Notes under the pieces: model-generated
The model's input: only the letters and a program-made list of their open reading frames with translations
The model's database searches: none
Told to the model about the DNA's origin: nothing
Assembly (NCBI GenBank): GCA_035288965.1
Contig: DATDYQ010000060.1
Coordinates: forward strand, 1 to 34,933
Length of the DNA stretch: 34,933 bases
From: DATDYQ01 sp035288965
Lineage (GTDB): Archaea; Nanobdellota; Nanobdellia; SCGC-AAA011-G17; JAGVZF01
Reading direction: 5' to 3'
Translations under genes and position numbers: made by a program
Shown: positions 17,433-25,788 of the stretch, piece after piece
Layout: each line of letters opens with the position of its first letter
Position numbering within the stretch: the first letter of the stretch is position 1

Positions 17433-17678
17433 TTACCTCCAATTCCTAAAAGCGTTTATCACCCAGATGACATTATTAATATTATCGTTTTTTGTATGGA
17501 TTTCTATAATATATTTTTTGAATTTCTTAATGTAAGTAAATCTATCTTTACCTAAACGTTTATTTGGGTGTGTTTTTGTTGGTGACAATATTGTCATAAT
17601 TACTAAATCCCAGCCTACATCTGAATGTTCTAACAAATAATGATTAGTCGGTTTAATATTTATCTTTGCAACAGTCAT
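17433..17678 (-). CDS. Small basic protein, candidate toxin partner of the AbrB-like protein
   Basis: This 81-residue basic protein of unrecognised family contains HYLLEHSDVGWDLVIMTILS, a KRLGKDRFTYIKKFKKY stretch and an ending VIWVINAFRNW. The His-start, central basic strands and terminal hydrophobic strand loosely recall DUF4258-type small proteins and RelE-like folds. It lies directly upstream of, and is translationally coupled to, an AbrB-like gene, which is the main reason to suspect a toxin. ATG 17678 is chosen over TTG 17687. A TATA-like stretch lies near 17701-17709. Confidence 0.6.
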   Translation of the reverse strand: MTVAKINIKPTNHYLLEHSDVGWDLVIMTILSPTKTHPNKRLGKDRFTYIKKFKKYIIEIHTKNDNINNVIWVINAFRNWR

Positions 17679-17763
17679 TCCTATCAACTACCAAGTATAC
17701 TAAAAGATATACTAATTTATATACTTTTCTATATTAACTATAATATAAATTGTATTAAAAAGC

Positions 17764-17772
17764 TTTAAATAT
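17764..17772 (+). promoter_or_regulatory. TATA/BRE-like promoter of the tyrosine-rich protein gene
   Basis: An AAAAAGC-TTTAAATAT element lies about 39 bases before ATG 17811, so transcription would begin near 17793. That leaves a short leader holding the GGTGATTGGAGG ribosome-binding sequence. It contrasts with the leaderless genes elsewhere in the window. Confidence 0.4.
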
Positions 17773-17810
17773 TTTTCTAGTCTTAGATTAACAAGGTGAT
17801 TGGAGGAAAA

Positions 17811-18209
17811 ATGAAAAACAAACTTTTATCGATATTATTAGCAATAATCTTAACTTTAACAGGAATAAATATGGTTCATGCTTATAGTTATGATGGTTAT
17901 GGATATGGTAATCTTGCTAGTGATTATTATAGCAGATCAACAAAATATTATGACGCAGAAGTATTCTCAAGATCTGATGGTTATGGTGGTAGAGTAACTG
18001 TTCAAAATGAAGTAAAGTTTGAACATAACTTCAAATCTCAAATAGACTACCCAGTTTACCGAAACTATGACAACTACCAGTATTACAGGCCATACTACAG
18101 TGATTCAAGAAGCTATTCAAGAGATTATCCAAGATACACAAACTATGATAGCTACCCAACAAGAAACAATAGAAGAATGCCAATGTTTTTCTATGACGAG
18201 CTAAACTAA
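17811..18209 (+). CDS. Tyrosine-rich small secreted protein
   Basis: The 132-residue product has a clear Sec-type signal (MKNKLL, then a hydrophobic run to ~20, cleavage probably after VHA). The mature chain is packed with Tyr, Ser, Arg and Asp (e.g. YSYDGYGYGNLASDYYS, then YYRPYYSDSRSYSRDYPRY). A VTVQNEVKFEHNF segment lies in the middle. No cysteine is present and the composition is low-complexity. The family is unknown; an adhesive or structural role is speculation. GGAGG at 17802-17806 gives a strong ribosome site for ATG 17811, preferred over GTG 17796. Its stop interlocks with the convergent metallopeptidase-like gene (CTAA 18206-18209). Confidence 0.8.
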   Translation: MKNKLLSILLAIILTLTGINMVHAYSYDGYGYGNLASDYYSRSTKYYDAEVFSRSDGYGGRVTVQNEVKFEHNFKSQIDYPVYRNYDNYQYYRPYYSDSRSYSRDYPRYTNYDSYPTRNNRRMPMFFYDELN

Positions 18210-18667
18210 AGTCTTATTTTCTTTTTATTATCTTCTAACAATTTATAAAAGTCTTTCCAATCTTCCTTCATATTTTCTAAAGTATTTTTATCAGAAAATA
18301 AATAATTATAAACTAACTCCCTTTTGCTTTCATAATTTAATATATGGTAAAGTTCATGTAGCATTATTGCTTTAATAAAATCCTTTTGCTTTTGTTTAGC
18401 TAATCTTCTAGAAATTTTATTCACTATATTCTTACAAATGACAATTTTAAAAGGTTCGCCACTCAAACTTATTATTGGAATAGATATATCTTTTATGTTT
18501 TTTATTTTCTTCCCATCAACCATTATTTTGATATAATCTACTTTTTCAGCTATCTTCAAAAATTTTTCTAAATTCAGAACTTCTATTTTAACATCAATCA
18601 GATAATTAATACTAAACTCGCTATAAATTTCTTGTGCCAATCTTAAGATTTCTTTATCGCTTATCAT
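18206..18667 (-). CDS. Small HExxH protein, predicted zinc metallopeptidase-like
   Basis: This 153-residue protein has a single strong motif: AIMLHELYHIL with His104, Glu105 and His108, the zinc-peptidase HExxH signature inside a hydrophobic helix. The preceding strands (FKIVICKNIV) resemble the edge-strand layout of minigluzincin, ImmA/IrrE or SprT-like enzymes. No signal peptide is present. The third zinc ligand is not obvious; Glu113 or Glu117 are candidates. The start overlaps the GGR stop as ATGA (18664-18667), so they form an operon. The substrate is unknown. Confidence 0.75.
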   Translation of the reverse strand: MISDKEILRLAQEIYSEFSINYLIDVKIEVLNLEKFLKIAEKVDYIKIMVDGKKIKNIKDISIPIISLSGEPFKIVICKNIVNKISRRLAKQKQKDFIKAIMLHELYHILNYESKRELVYNYLFSDKNTLENMKEDWKDFYKLLEDNKKKIRL

Positions 18668-19731
18668 ATTGCTTTAACCGCAAATTTCAACAATCCTGGT
18701 TCTTTTACCAATAACTCCATCATCAATTTTGATGGAAACTCTCTATCAGCATTCTCTAGTATCTTTTTAAAGCTTTCCTTATTCATCATCTCAATTAATT
18801 TATCATAATTCTTATCACTAAATTTATCCAACATCTTTCTTAATCTTAAATGCATATCTAAACTTTTTCCTATTCTTTTTTTCCATCTTTTTTCATAACT
18901 TTCCTTATCTATTATTGCTTTGCTTAATTCTTCAGCAGCTAACATTCCAGGAATTATTCCTCCGCCTGTTGTTGCTTTTACTTGCATTGCAGCATCTCCA
19001 ACTAGATACACATTATTTTTCTCAGTTACAATATTCTTATTATAGATTGGTATTAATCCGCCTTGTCTTTCCAATATCTTTCCTTTATCTTTAACCAATG
19101 TATCAAAGTAACCTGTTACGTTTCCCTTTACAGCTAGTCCGACTCTCGCTATCTCTTCATTTTCAGGAACACACCAAGCAAAAAATCCAGGTGCCATGCT
19201 TCCAAACCACACTGTAAATGTATCTTTCTCCCAATTTCCTTTAATTGTTGCTTGTGAAGCTGTCCAAAACTCCCTTTTACCTAAAATATTATTAGTTCTA
19301 GCAACTATTGATCCTGGTCCGTCAGCTCCAATTAATGCATTTGTATCAAGATATTCATTATTAACTTGGACTTTCTTTCCATCAAAATTAATATATTTTC
19401 TTCCTAAAAGAAATTTGGCTCCTTCTTTTTCAGCCATCTCCATTAAATAATTATCGAACTCACATCTGTTCAAAACAATTTCGGGTCTTTTTAAAGGTAT
19501 ATCTGTTATCTTTCCATTTGGAGCTATCACTCTTACCTTTTTCATTTTATTCATAATTAAATCATTCCTTAATTTTACCACATCTTCTAAAAAATGAGTT
19601 GTTAATCCTGTACATTGTACTGGTTTTCCAACTTTTAAATGTTCTTCTATAACCCTAACTTCCTGTCCATTTTTAGCTAGATTATATGCCAAATAATTTC
19701 CAATACATCCAGCTCCAACTATAGTTATCAT
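18664..19731 (-). CDS. Geranylgeranyl reductase family FAD-dependent oxidoreductase
   Basis: The archaeal GGR family saturates isoprenoid chains of ether lipids. The 355-residue product has the dinucleotide-binding start IVGAGCIGNYLAYNLAKNG, the PVQCTG motif (catalytic-loop cysteine) near residue 39, ALIGADGPGSIVAR (~138-151) and LVGDAAMQVKATTGGGI near 250, a standard FAD-binding set. The C-terminal helices match family length (about 350-400). It is transcribed leftward from a TTTATAAA box (19757-19764) apparently shared with prepilin peptidase. Lipid hydrogenation is the likeliest role; other flavin monooxygenase-like substrates are possible. Confidence 0.88.
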   Translation of the reverse strand: MITIVGAGCIGNYLAYNLAKNGQEVRVIEEHLKVGKPVQCTGLTTHFLEDVVKLRNDLIMNKMKKVRVIAPNGKITDIPLKRPEIVLNRCEFDNYLMEMAEKEGAKFLLGRKYINFDGKKVQVNNEYLDTNALIGADGPGSIVARTNNILGKREFWTASQATIKGNWEKDTFTVWFGSMAPGFFAWCVPENEEIARVGLAVKGNVTGYFDTLVKDKGKILERQGGLIPIYNKNIVTEKNNVYLVGDAAMQVKATTGGGIIPGMLAAEELSKAIIDKESYEKRWKKRIGKSLDMHLRLRKMLDKFSDKNYDKLIEMMNKESFKKILENADREFPSKLMMELLVKEPGLLKFAVKAI

Positions 19732-19756
19732 ACAAACTATATTTTAGATAAAAACC

Positions 19757-19764
19757 TTTATAAA
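19757..19764. promoter_or_regulatory. Palindromic TATA box shared by divergent genes
   Basis: TTTATAAA is its own reverse complement. It ends 22 bases before the prepilin peptidase ATG (19787) and 25 bases before the GGR-family ATG (19731). Both distances fit archaeal TATA-to-start spacing for leaderless mRNAs, and I see no other good TATA in the 55-base gap. AAAACC on the left and AGGTTTA read from the right offer weak BRE-like purine flanks. Confidence 0.55.
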
Positions 19765-19786
19765 CCTAATTATTACAATTATTATC

Positions 19787-20671
19787 ATGATAGAGGTGAT
19801 CTTTGTAGTTGTTTCTTTAATATTATTAGCAATTGCTTCTTATAATGATACAAAAACTAAAGAGGTTCCTGATTGGATAAGCTATTCTTTAATAACAATT
19901 GGGTTCTCTTTGTCCTTACTTGCCTCCATTGTTAACAAAGATTATAAAATAATTCTTTTTTCTGTTATCGGTTTTGCAATAATGTATTTAATTGCTTTAG
20001 TAATGTATTATACAAAACAATGGGGCGGTGGAGATGCTAAGCTTCTTATGGGTCTTGGAACAATGTTTTATTATTACCCAAAATTTTTACTTAACTATTT
20101 TCATCCAAGCATAGAAAATATCCCTTTTATTATTATAATATTTATAAACTTAATAATATATGGTGCCATTTATAGTTTAATCTGGACCGTTTTTTTATCA
20201 ATAAAAAACAAAAAACATTTCAAAATAAGATTTAAAGAGATTTATAACTCTCCATCAACATTAACAATAAGAAAAATAGGTGTTTTAATGTCTTTTATTT
20301 TAATTATTTTATCCTTATTTGCTGTTCAAGAAAAAAATCTTCTTCCCTTATTTATATTGTTATCAACATTTCCTGTGATATTTGTATATACTTTTATTTT
20401 AATGAAAACCGTTGAACTATCTTCAATGATAAAAAGAATTTCAATAGACAGATTAACAGAAGGTGATTGGATAATCTATGATATTCATGATAAAAACAAA
20501 TTAATTTACTCCTCTAAATCAACTGGAGTTACGAAAGAACAAATAAATAAAATAAAGTCTTTAAGAATCCATTCAGTTACAATAAAAGAAGGCATTCCAT
20601 TTGTTCCCTCTTTTTTAATATCTTTAATTTTAAGTTTTATATTTGGAAATCCTATAACCTTGTTGATTTAA
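19787..20671 (+). CDS. Archaeal prepilin/preflagellin peptidase (A24 family)
   Basis: A24B aspartic peptidases such as FlaK and PibD cleave class III signal peptides of archaellins and pilins. The 294-residue protein has SYNDTKTKEVPDW with Asp21 and the WGGGDAKLLMG motif with Asp83, the two catalytic aspartates. Several transmembrane helices follow, then a cytoplasmic-type loop (LTEGDWIIYD) and a terminal membrane segment preceded by KEGIPFVPSF, seen in archaeal members. Its presence implies type IV pili or archaella elsewhere in the genome. The TATA is shared with the divergent GGR gene; the stop interlocks with the HIT gene (TTAA 20668-20671). Confidence 0.92.
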   Translation: MIEVIFVVVSLILLAIASYNDTKTKEVPDWISYSLITIGFSLSLLASIVNKDYKIILFSVIGFAIMYLIALVMYYTKQWGGGDAKLLMGLGTMFYYYPKFLLNYFHPSIENIPFIIIIFINLIIYGAIYSLIWTVFLSIKNKKHFKIRFKEIYNSPSTLTIRKIGVLMSFILIILSLFAVQEKNLLPLFILLSTFPVIFVYTFILMKTVELSSMIKRISIDRLTEGDWIIYDIHDKNKLIYSSKSTGVTKEQINKIKSLRIHSVTIKEGIPFVPSFLISLILSFIFGNPITLLI

Positions 20672-21309
20672 GGAATTCTCTCAAACTCTTCATATTCAAC
20701 TTCTTCAGGTATTATTTTTTCTTCTACCATTTTACTAGCTGGAACTTGAAAATTCTTAAAAGATTCTAATACTTTACTTGCTTTATCTTCATCTATTTTT
20801 TTAGCTTTCCAATTAAAATTAACTCCATCTCCATTAAATCTTGGAATTAAATGTATTAATATATGATCCACTCTTTGTCCAGCCATCTTCCCATTAGCAA
20901 TAAACAAATTAAATCCATCTGCATTTAACACCTTAACTAATCCCGCTCCTATCAAACTACATGCTTTCATTAAATATTCAAATTTATCAAATGGAATATC
21001 AAATAAATTACCATGATGTTCTTTTAAAAATGCTATTGTATGTCCATCACTTGCTGGATTAATATCTAAAACAGCCATCACACTTTCATCAGAAAAGACA
21101 ACTTTAGTTTCTATCTTTCCTTCTCCCATCAGGCAGAATGGACATTGTCCTCCACCCGTTCCAGCGTTAGCTTGTTGAGACTTAAGCCATTCAATTTGTT
21201 CTTCAGTTAATGTTGATAAAAATTCTTGTAATCTCTCACTTTGTTCTTGCTGAGGCAATCTTCCTATTTCATTTAACTCTTTTATTTGCTCTTCATTAAG
21301 CTCTTCCAT
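20668..21309 (-). CDS. HIT-domain protein lacking the catalytic histidine
   Basis: HIT proteins hydrolyse nucleotide phosphoramidates or dinucleoside polyphosphates. The 213-residue product has a ~55-residue acidic helical N-extension, CPFC (a Zn-site start common in HIT proteins), SVMAVLDINPASDGHTIAF and a signature region GQRVDHILIHLIPRFNG. The HxHxH triad reads His149-x-Leu151-x-His153: the middle histidine, the nucleophile in Hint1 and Fhit, is leucine. I confirmed the codon (TTA) from the DNA. Nucleotide binding may persist without hydrolysis. A TATA-like TTTATTAA (21333-21340) sits about 23 bases upstream. Confidence 0.88.
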   Translation of the reverse strand: MEELNEEQIKELNEIGRLPQQEQSERLQEFLSTLTEEQIEWLKSQQANAGTGGGQCPFCLMGEGKIETKVVFSDESVMAVLDINPASDGHTIAFLKEHHGNLFDIPFDKFEYLMKACSLIGAGLVKVLNADGFNLFIANGKMAGQRVDHILIHLIPRFNGDGVNFNWKAKKIDEDKASKVLESFKNFQVPASKMVEEKIIPEEVEYEEFERIP

Positions 21310-21395
21310 AAATAAATTAATTTTTTCTTAACTTAATAAATCTTGCCATAAATAAAAACATTTATTAACAATAACCTTTTCCTAAAGCTTTTAAT

Positions 21396-22469
21396 ATGGA
21401 CTTAAATAAAGCAGTAAAATTGATTCTTGAAAGTGGCGAAGAATTTAAAGGTTATTCTTTTGGTGCAGAATCATCAACATCCGGAGAAGTTGTATTTAAC
21501 ACAGGGATGGTAGGATATCCTGAATCATTAACAGATCCGAGTTATAAAGGTCAAATTCTTGTCTTAACATATCCATTAATTGGAAACTATGGTGTTCCTG
21601 GAAACGAAAAGGAAAATGATTTATTAAAAAATTTTGAATCAGATAAAATACAAGTTCAAGCTTTAATTGTCTCGGATTATTCTTTCCAGCATTCTCATTG
21701 GAACACAAAAAAAAGCTTATCTGATTGGTTAAAAGAAGAAAATATTCCTGGCATTTATGGAATCGACACAAGGAAACTTACTAAAATTATAAGAGATAAG
21801 GGAGTTATGCTGGGAAAGATTATATTTGATGGAAAAAATATAGAATTTTATGATCCTAACTCTATAAATATTGTAAAAGAAGTTACGATTAAAAAGCCAA
21901 TTACATACAATGAAAATGGAAGTAAAAAAGTAATTGTTATCGATTGCGGAATAAAAAATAATATTATCAGAGATTTAATAAAAAGGAATTTAACTGTTAT
22001 TCGGATTCCTTATGATTATGATTTTCTAAATTTAGATTTTGATGGAATTCTAATTTCGAACGGTCCAGGTAATCCCAAGATGTGTGAACAGACAATAAAT
22101 AATATAAAAAAAGCATTAACTAATAAAACTCCCATCTTAGGCATATGTCTAGGCAGTCAGATATTAGCACTTGCTGCAGGAGGGAATACTTACAAATTAA
22201 AATATGGTCACCGTTCCCAGAATCAGCCTTGCACTCTTAATGGAACTAAGAAATGTTTCATAACAACCCAAAATCATGGTTTTGCTGTAGATATCAATTC
22301 ACTAAATGAAGAATGGCAAGAACTTTTTATTAACACAAATGATGACACAAATGAAGGAATAAAACATAAAACAAAGCCATTTATCGGAATACAGTTTCAT
22401 CCAGAAAGCAGCCCCGGTCCTTACGATACAGGATTTATATTTGATGAGTTTGTTAAGATGTTAGAATAG
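21396..22469 (+). CDS. carA: Carbamoyl-phosphate synthase small (glutaminase) subunit
   Basis: CarA releases ammonia from glutamine for CarB, feeding pyrimidine and arginine synthesis. The 357-residue product has the N-terminal CarA-specific domain (SGEVVFNTGMVGYPESLTDPSY) and a class I glutaminase domain. The latter has Cys251 in GICLGSQIL, GHRSQNQP, and the catalytic His/Glu in QFHPESSPGP. Usual length is 355-380. A TTTATTAA stretch about 27 bases upstream fits a leaderless start at ATG 21396. carB follows after about 65 bases. Confidence 0.96.
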   Translation: MDLNKAVKLILESGEEFKGYSFGAESSTSGEVVFNTGMVGYPESLTDPSYKGQILVLTYPLIGNYGVPGNEKENDLLKNFESDKIQVQALIVSDYSFQHSHWNTKKSLSDWLKEENIPGIYGIDTRKLTKIIRDKGVMLGKIIFDGKNIEFYDPNSINIVKEVTIKKPITYNENGSKKVIVIDCGIKNNIIRDLIKRNLTVIRIPYDYDFLNLDFDGILISNGPGNPKMCEQTINNIKKALTNKTPILGICLGSQILALAAGGNTYKLKYGHRSQNQPCTLNGTKKCFITTQNHGFAVDINSLNEEWQELFINTNDDTNEGIKHKTKPFIGIQFHPESSPGPYDTGFIFDEFVKMLE

Positions 22470-22502
22470 ATTAAATTCTATATGTAGATTACACTGAACA
22501 AG

Positions 22503-22510
22503 TATTTAAA
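22503..22510 (+). promoter_or_regulatory. TATA-like box of carB
   Basis: TATTTAAA ends 24 bases before ATG 22535, the spacing seen for other leaderless genes here. It supports ATG 22535 over GTG 22517 and suggests that carB has its own promoter in addition to read-through from carA. Confidence 0.45.
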
Positions 22511-22534
22511 AACAGGGTGAGAAGCAAAAAAAGA

Positions 22535-25500
22535 ATGGAAAAACCAAAAAAAGTTCTGGTTCTGGGAAGTGGAAGTTTAAAAATTGGCCAGGCCGGAGAA
22601 TTTGATTATTCCGGTTCTCAATGTCTTAAGGCATTAAAAGAAGAAGGAATTAAAACTATTTTAATAAATCCAAATATCGCAACTATACAAACAAGTGAGG
22701 GAATGGCAGATAAAATTTATTTTCTTCCTGTAACGCCTCATTTTGTTGAAGGTATAATTAAAAAAGAGAAACCTGATGGAATAATGCTTTCTTTTGGTGG
22801 ACAAACTGCATTAAATTGTGGTGTTGAATTAGAAGATTCTGGAATATTAAAAAAATATAATGTTAATGTTCTTGGAACTCAGGTTGATGTAATAAAAAAT
22901 ACAGAAGATAGAAAATTATTTATTAAAAAATTAAATGAAATTAATCTCAAAACTCCTGAAAGCGAAACCTGTAACTCTTCAGAAAAAGCAGTTGAAATAG
23001 CTAATAATCTTGGTTATCCTGTAATGATAAGAGTAGCCTATGCACTTGGTGGGGCTGGTTCTGGTGTTGCATTAAATGATAATGAGCTTCTAATTAAAGT
23101 TAAAAGAGCTTTAGCATATTCAAATCAAGTTTTAATTGAAAAATATCTTGGTGGATGGAAAGAAATAGAATATGAAGTTGTCCGTGATTCTCATGATAAC
23201 TGTATTACTGTATGCAATATGGAAAATTTTGATCCGATGGGGATTCATACAGGAGAAAGTATTGTAGTTGCACCATCACAAACATTAACAAATAATGAAT
23301 ATCATAATTTAAGAGATATTTCCATCAAAGTAATAAGACATCTTGGTATTGTTGGTGAATGTAATATACAATATGCTCTGGATCCTGTTTCTGAAGACTA
23401 TAGAATAATAGAAGTTAATGCAAGACTTTCAAGAAGTTCAGCTCTTGCTTCAAAAGCTACCGGTTATCCACTAGCATTTGTTGCAACAAAACTAGCATTA
23501 GGTTATTCTTTAATAGAAATAGAAAACAGAGTAACAAAAATAACAAAAAGTTGCTTTGAGCCAAGTCTTGATTATCTTGTTGTAAAAATTCCTAGATGGG
23601 ATTTACAAAAATTTAAAGGAGTTAGCTTTGAAATTGGAAGTGAAATGAAAAGTGTTGGAGAAGTTATGGCAATAGGTAGAAAATTTGAAGAGGTAATTCA
23701 AAAAGCTATAAGAATGTTAAGTATAGGTCTTCATGGGCTTGTAGCTAATAATTTAAGATTTAATGATATCGAAAAAGAATTATCAAATCCGACAGACAAA
23801 AGACTCTTAGTTATTGTTGAAGCAATAAAAAAAGAAATGTCAATTGACAAAATTTCTGAATTAACGAAAATAGATAAATGGTTTTTATATAAAATAAAAA
23901 ACGTAGTTGAAACAGAAAAAGAATTATTAAAATATGATGTTTTAAACATCCCAAAAGATTTATTAAAAAAATCAAAGGAACAAGGATTTTCTGATTTCCA
24001 AATTGCAAAAATTTTATACAAAGATAATATTAACATGGAAGAAAGATTGTTAAAGGTAAGAGAAATAAGGAAAAGATATAATATTATTCCTGTAATAAAG
24101 CAGATAGATACATTAGCAGCAGAATATCCTGCAAAAACAAACTATCTTTATCTTACCTACAATGGAGAAGAAGACGATATAATATTAAATGAAAAAAATA
24201 ATATTATAGTTCTTGGTTCAGGAGCATATAGGATAGGAAGTTCAGTTGAATTTGATTGGTGTTGTGTTAATTCTGTTTTAACATTAAAAAATCTTGGTTA
24301 TTCTACTGTTATGATAAACTACAATCCTGAAACAGTTAGTACAGATTATGATGTTTGTGACAGGCTTTATTTTGAAGAACTAAGTTTTGAAAGAGTTCTT
24401 GACATATATGAAAAAGAAAATCCTCATGGAATAATAATCTCTATGGGTGGTCAAATATCTAATAATCTTGCGATAAGATTATACAGACAATATGTAAGGA
24501 TTCTTGGAACATCTCCATTAAGTATAGATAGATCAGAAAATAGACACAAATTTTCAGAATTATTAGATTTATTAAACATTGATCAACCTAAATGGACAGA
24601 AGCAAAATCAATTGATGAAGTGCACAATTTTTCTGAGGGAGTAAATTATCCTGTTTTAATCCGTCCATCCTATGTACTTAGCGGCGCTGCTATGAGTGTA
24701 GCTTCCAATAGAGAAGAACTTGAATTCTATCTACAAAAAGCAGTTGATATCTCAAAAGAACATCCTGTAGTGATAAGTAAGTTTATTACAAACGCTAAAG
24801 AAATAGAAATAGATGCTGTTGCACATAATGGGGAATTAATAATCTATGCAATATCGGAACATATAGAAAATGCCGGTGTTCATTCTGGAGATGCAACAAT
24901 GGTATTACCCCCACAATTTACATATCTTGAAACAATAAAAAAAATTAAAGAAGTTACTAAAAAGATAGCCAAATCCTTAGAAATAACAGGTCCATTTAAT
25001 ATTCAATTTATTGCAAAAGACAATAATATTAAAGTTATAGAATGTAATCTTCGTGCTTCTAGAAGTTTTCCATTTGTTTCAAAGGTTACAAAACATAATT
25101 TTATAGATATTGCAACAAAGGCGATACTCAATATTCCGAATAAGGAAAAATATAATACTCTTGATTTAGATTATGTCGGGGTAAAGGCCCCTCAATTCTC
25201 ATTTTCAAGACTTCAAGGAGCAGATCCAATATTAAGTGTAGAAATGGCATCTACGGGAGAAGTTGGTTGTTTGGGTAATGATTTACATGAAGCCTTTCTA
25301 AAATCTTTACTTTCAGTTGGTTTTAATATTCCTCATTCAAATATTTTACTTTCTACTGGAACAATAAAAAATAAAGCATATTTACTGGAAAGTATCAAAA
25401 AATTAATAGAACTTAATTTTAAACTTTATGCAACTGGAGGAACAGCAAAATTCCTTAAAGAAAATAATATCCCTGTAGAAGTCTTGTATTGGCCTTTAGA

Positions 25501-25735
25501 TGAAAAAGAACCTAATGTCTTAACATACATTCAAGAGAAAAAAATAGATTTAGTAATAAACATACCAAAAAGTTACGAAGAGGAAGAATTAACTAATGAT
25601 TATTTAATAAGAAGAAAGGCAGTTGATTTTAATATTCCATTATTAACTAACGAAAAGATTACAAAATTATTTATTGATTCTATCTCAAAGAAAAAAATAA
25701 ATGACTTAGAAATTAAAAGTTGGGATGAATATTAA
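22535..25735 (+). CDS. carB: Carbamoyl-phosphate synthase large subunit
   Basis: CarB makes carbamoyl phosphate from bicarbonate, ammonia and two ATP. The ~1066-residue product is full length: a first ATP-grasp half (LVLGSGSLKIGQAGEFDYSG, then GGAGSGVA), a helical oligomerisation region (~400-550), a second ATP-grasp half (VLGSGAYRIGSSVEFDW, then RPSYVLSGAAMSV) and a C-terminal MGS-like allosteric domain (~930-1060, with YATGGTAKFL). ATG 22535 is preferred: a TATTTAAA box lies 24 bases upstream. GTG 22517 would add six residues and would fall between promoter and start. The MGS domain suggests allosteric control by nucleotides. It forms a complete pair with carA. Confidence 0.96.
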   Translation: MEKPKKVLVLGSGSLKIGQAGEFDYSGSQCLKALKEEGIKTILINPNIATIQTSEGMADKIYFLPVTPHFVEGIIKKEKPDGIMLSFGGQTALNCGVELEDSGILKKYNVNVLGTQVDVIKNTEDRKLFIKKLNEINLKTPESETCNSSEKAVEIANNLGYPVMIRVAYALGGAGSGVALNDNELLIKVKRALAYSNQVLIEKYLGGWKEIEYEVVRDSHDNCITVCNMENFDPMGIHTGESIVVAPSQTLTNNEYHNLRDISIKVIRHLGIVGECNIQYALDPVSEDYRIIEVNARLSRSSALASKATGYPLAFVATKLALGYSLIEIENRVTKITKSCFEPSLDYLVVKIPRWDLQKFKGVSFEIGSEMKSVGEVMAIGRKFEEVIQKAIRMLSIGLHGLVANNLRFNDIEKELSNPTDKRLLVIVEAIKKEMSIDKISELTKIDKWFLYKIKNVVETEKELLKYDVLNIPKDLLKKSKEQGFSDFQIAKILYKDNINMEERLLKVREIRKRYNIIPVIKQIDTLAAEYPAKTNYLYLTYNGEEDDIILNEKNNIIVLGSGAYRIGSSVEFDWCCVNSVLTLKNLGYSTVMINYNPETVSTDYDVCDRLYFEELSFERVLDIYEKENPHGIIISMGGQISNNLAIRLYRQYVRILGTSPLSIDRSENRHKFSELLDLLNIDQPKWTEAKSIDEVHNFSEGVNYPVLIRPSYVLSGAAMSVASNREELEFYLQKAVDISKEHPVVISKFITNAKEIEIDAVAHNGELIIYAISEHIENAGVHSGDATMVLPPQFTYLETIKKIKEVTKKIAKSLEITGPFNIQFIAKDNNIKVIECNLRASRSFPFVSKVTKHNFIDIATKAILNIPNKEKYNTLDLDYVGVKAPQFSFSRLQGADPILSVEMASTGEVGCLGNDLHEAFLKSLLSVGFNIPHSNILLSTGTIKNKAYLLESIKKLIELNFKLYATGGTAKFLKENNIPVEVLYWPLDEKEPNVLTYIQEKKIDLVINIPKSYEEEELTNDYLIRRKAVDFNIPLLTNEKITKLFIDSISKKKINDLEIKSWDEY

Positions 25736-25758
25736 TTCTGATTATCTTTCTAGAAATC

Positions 25759-25766
25759 TTTATAAA
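25759..25766 (+). promoter_or_regulatory. TATA box of the VOC-protein gene
   Basis: TTTATAAA lies 22 bases upstream of ATG 25789 and is identical to the boxes at 19757 and 27843. It implies a leaderless mRNA starting at or near the ATG. Confidence 0.45.
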
Positions 25767-25788
25767 TTCTTATGTTTAACTAATATTT

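Noticed and set aside
22517..22534. GTG start for carB
   Set aside because: The TATTTAAA box at 22503-22510 places the transcript start near ATG 22535, leaving the GTG outside a leaderless mRNA.
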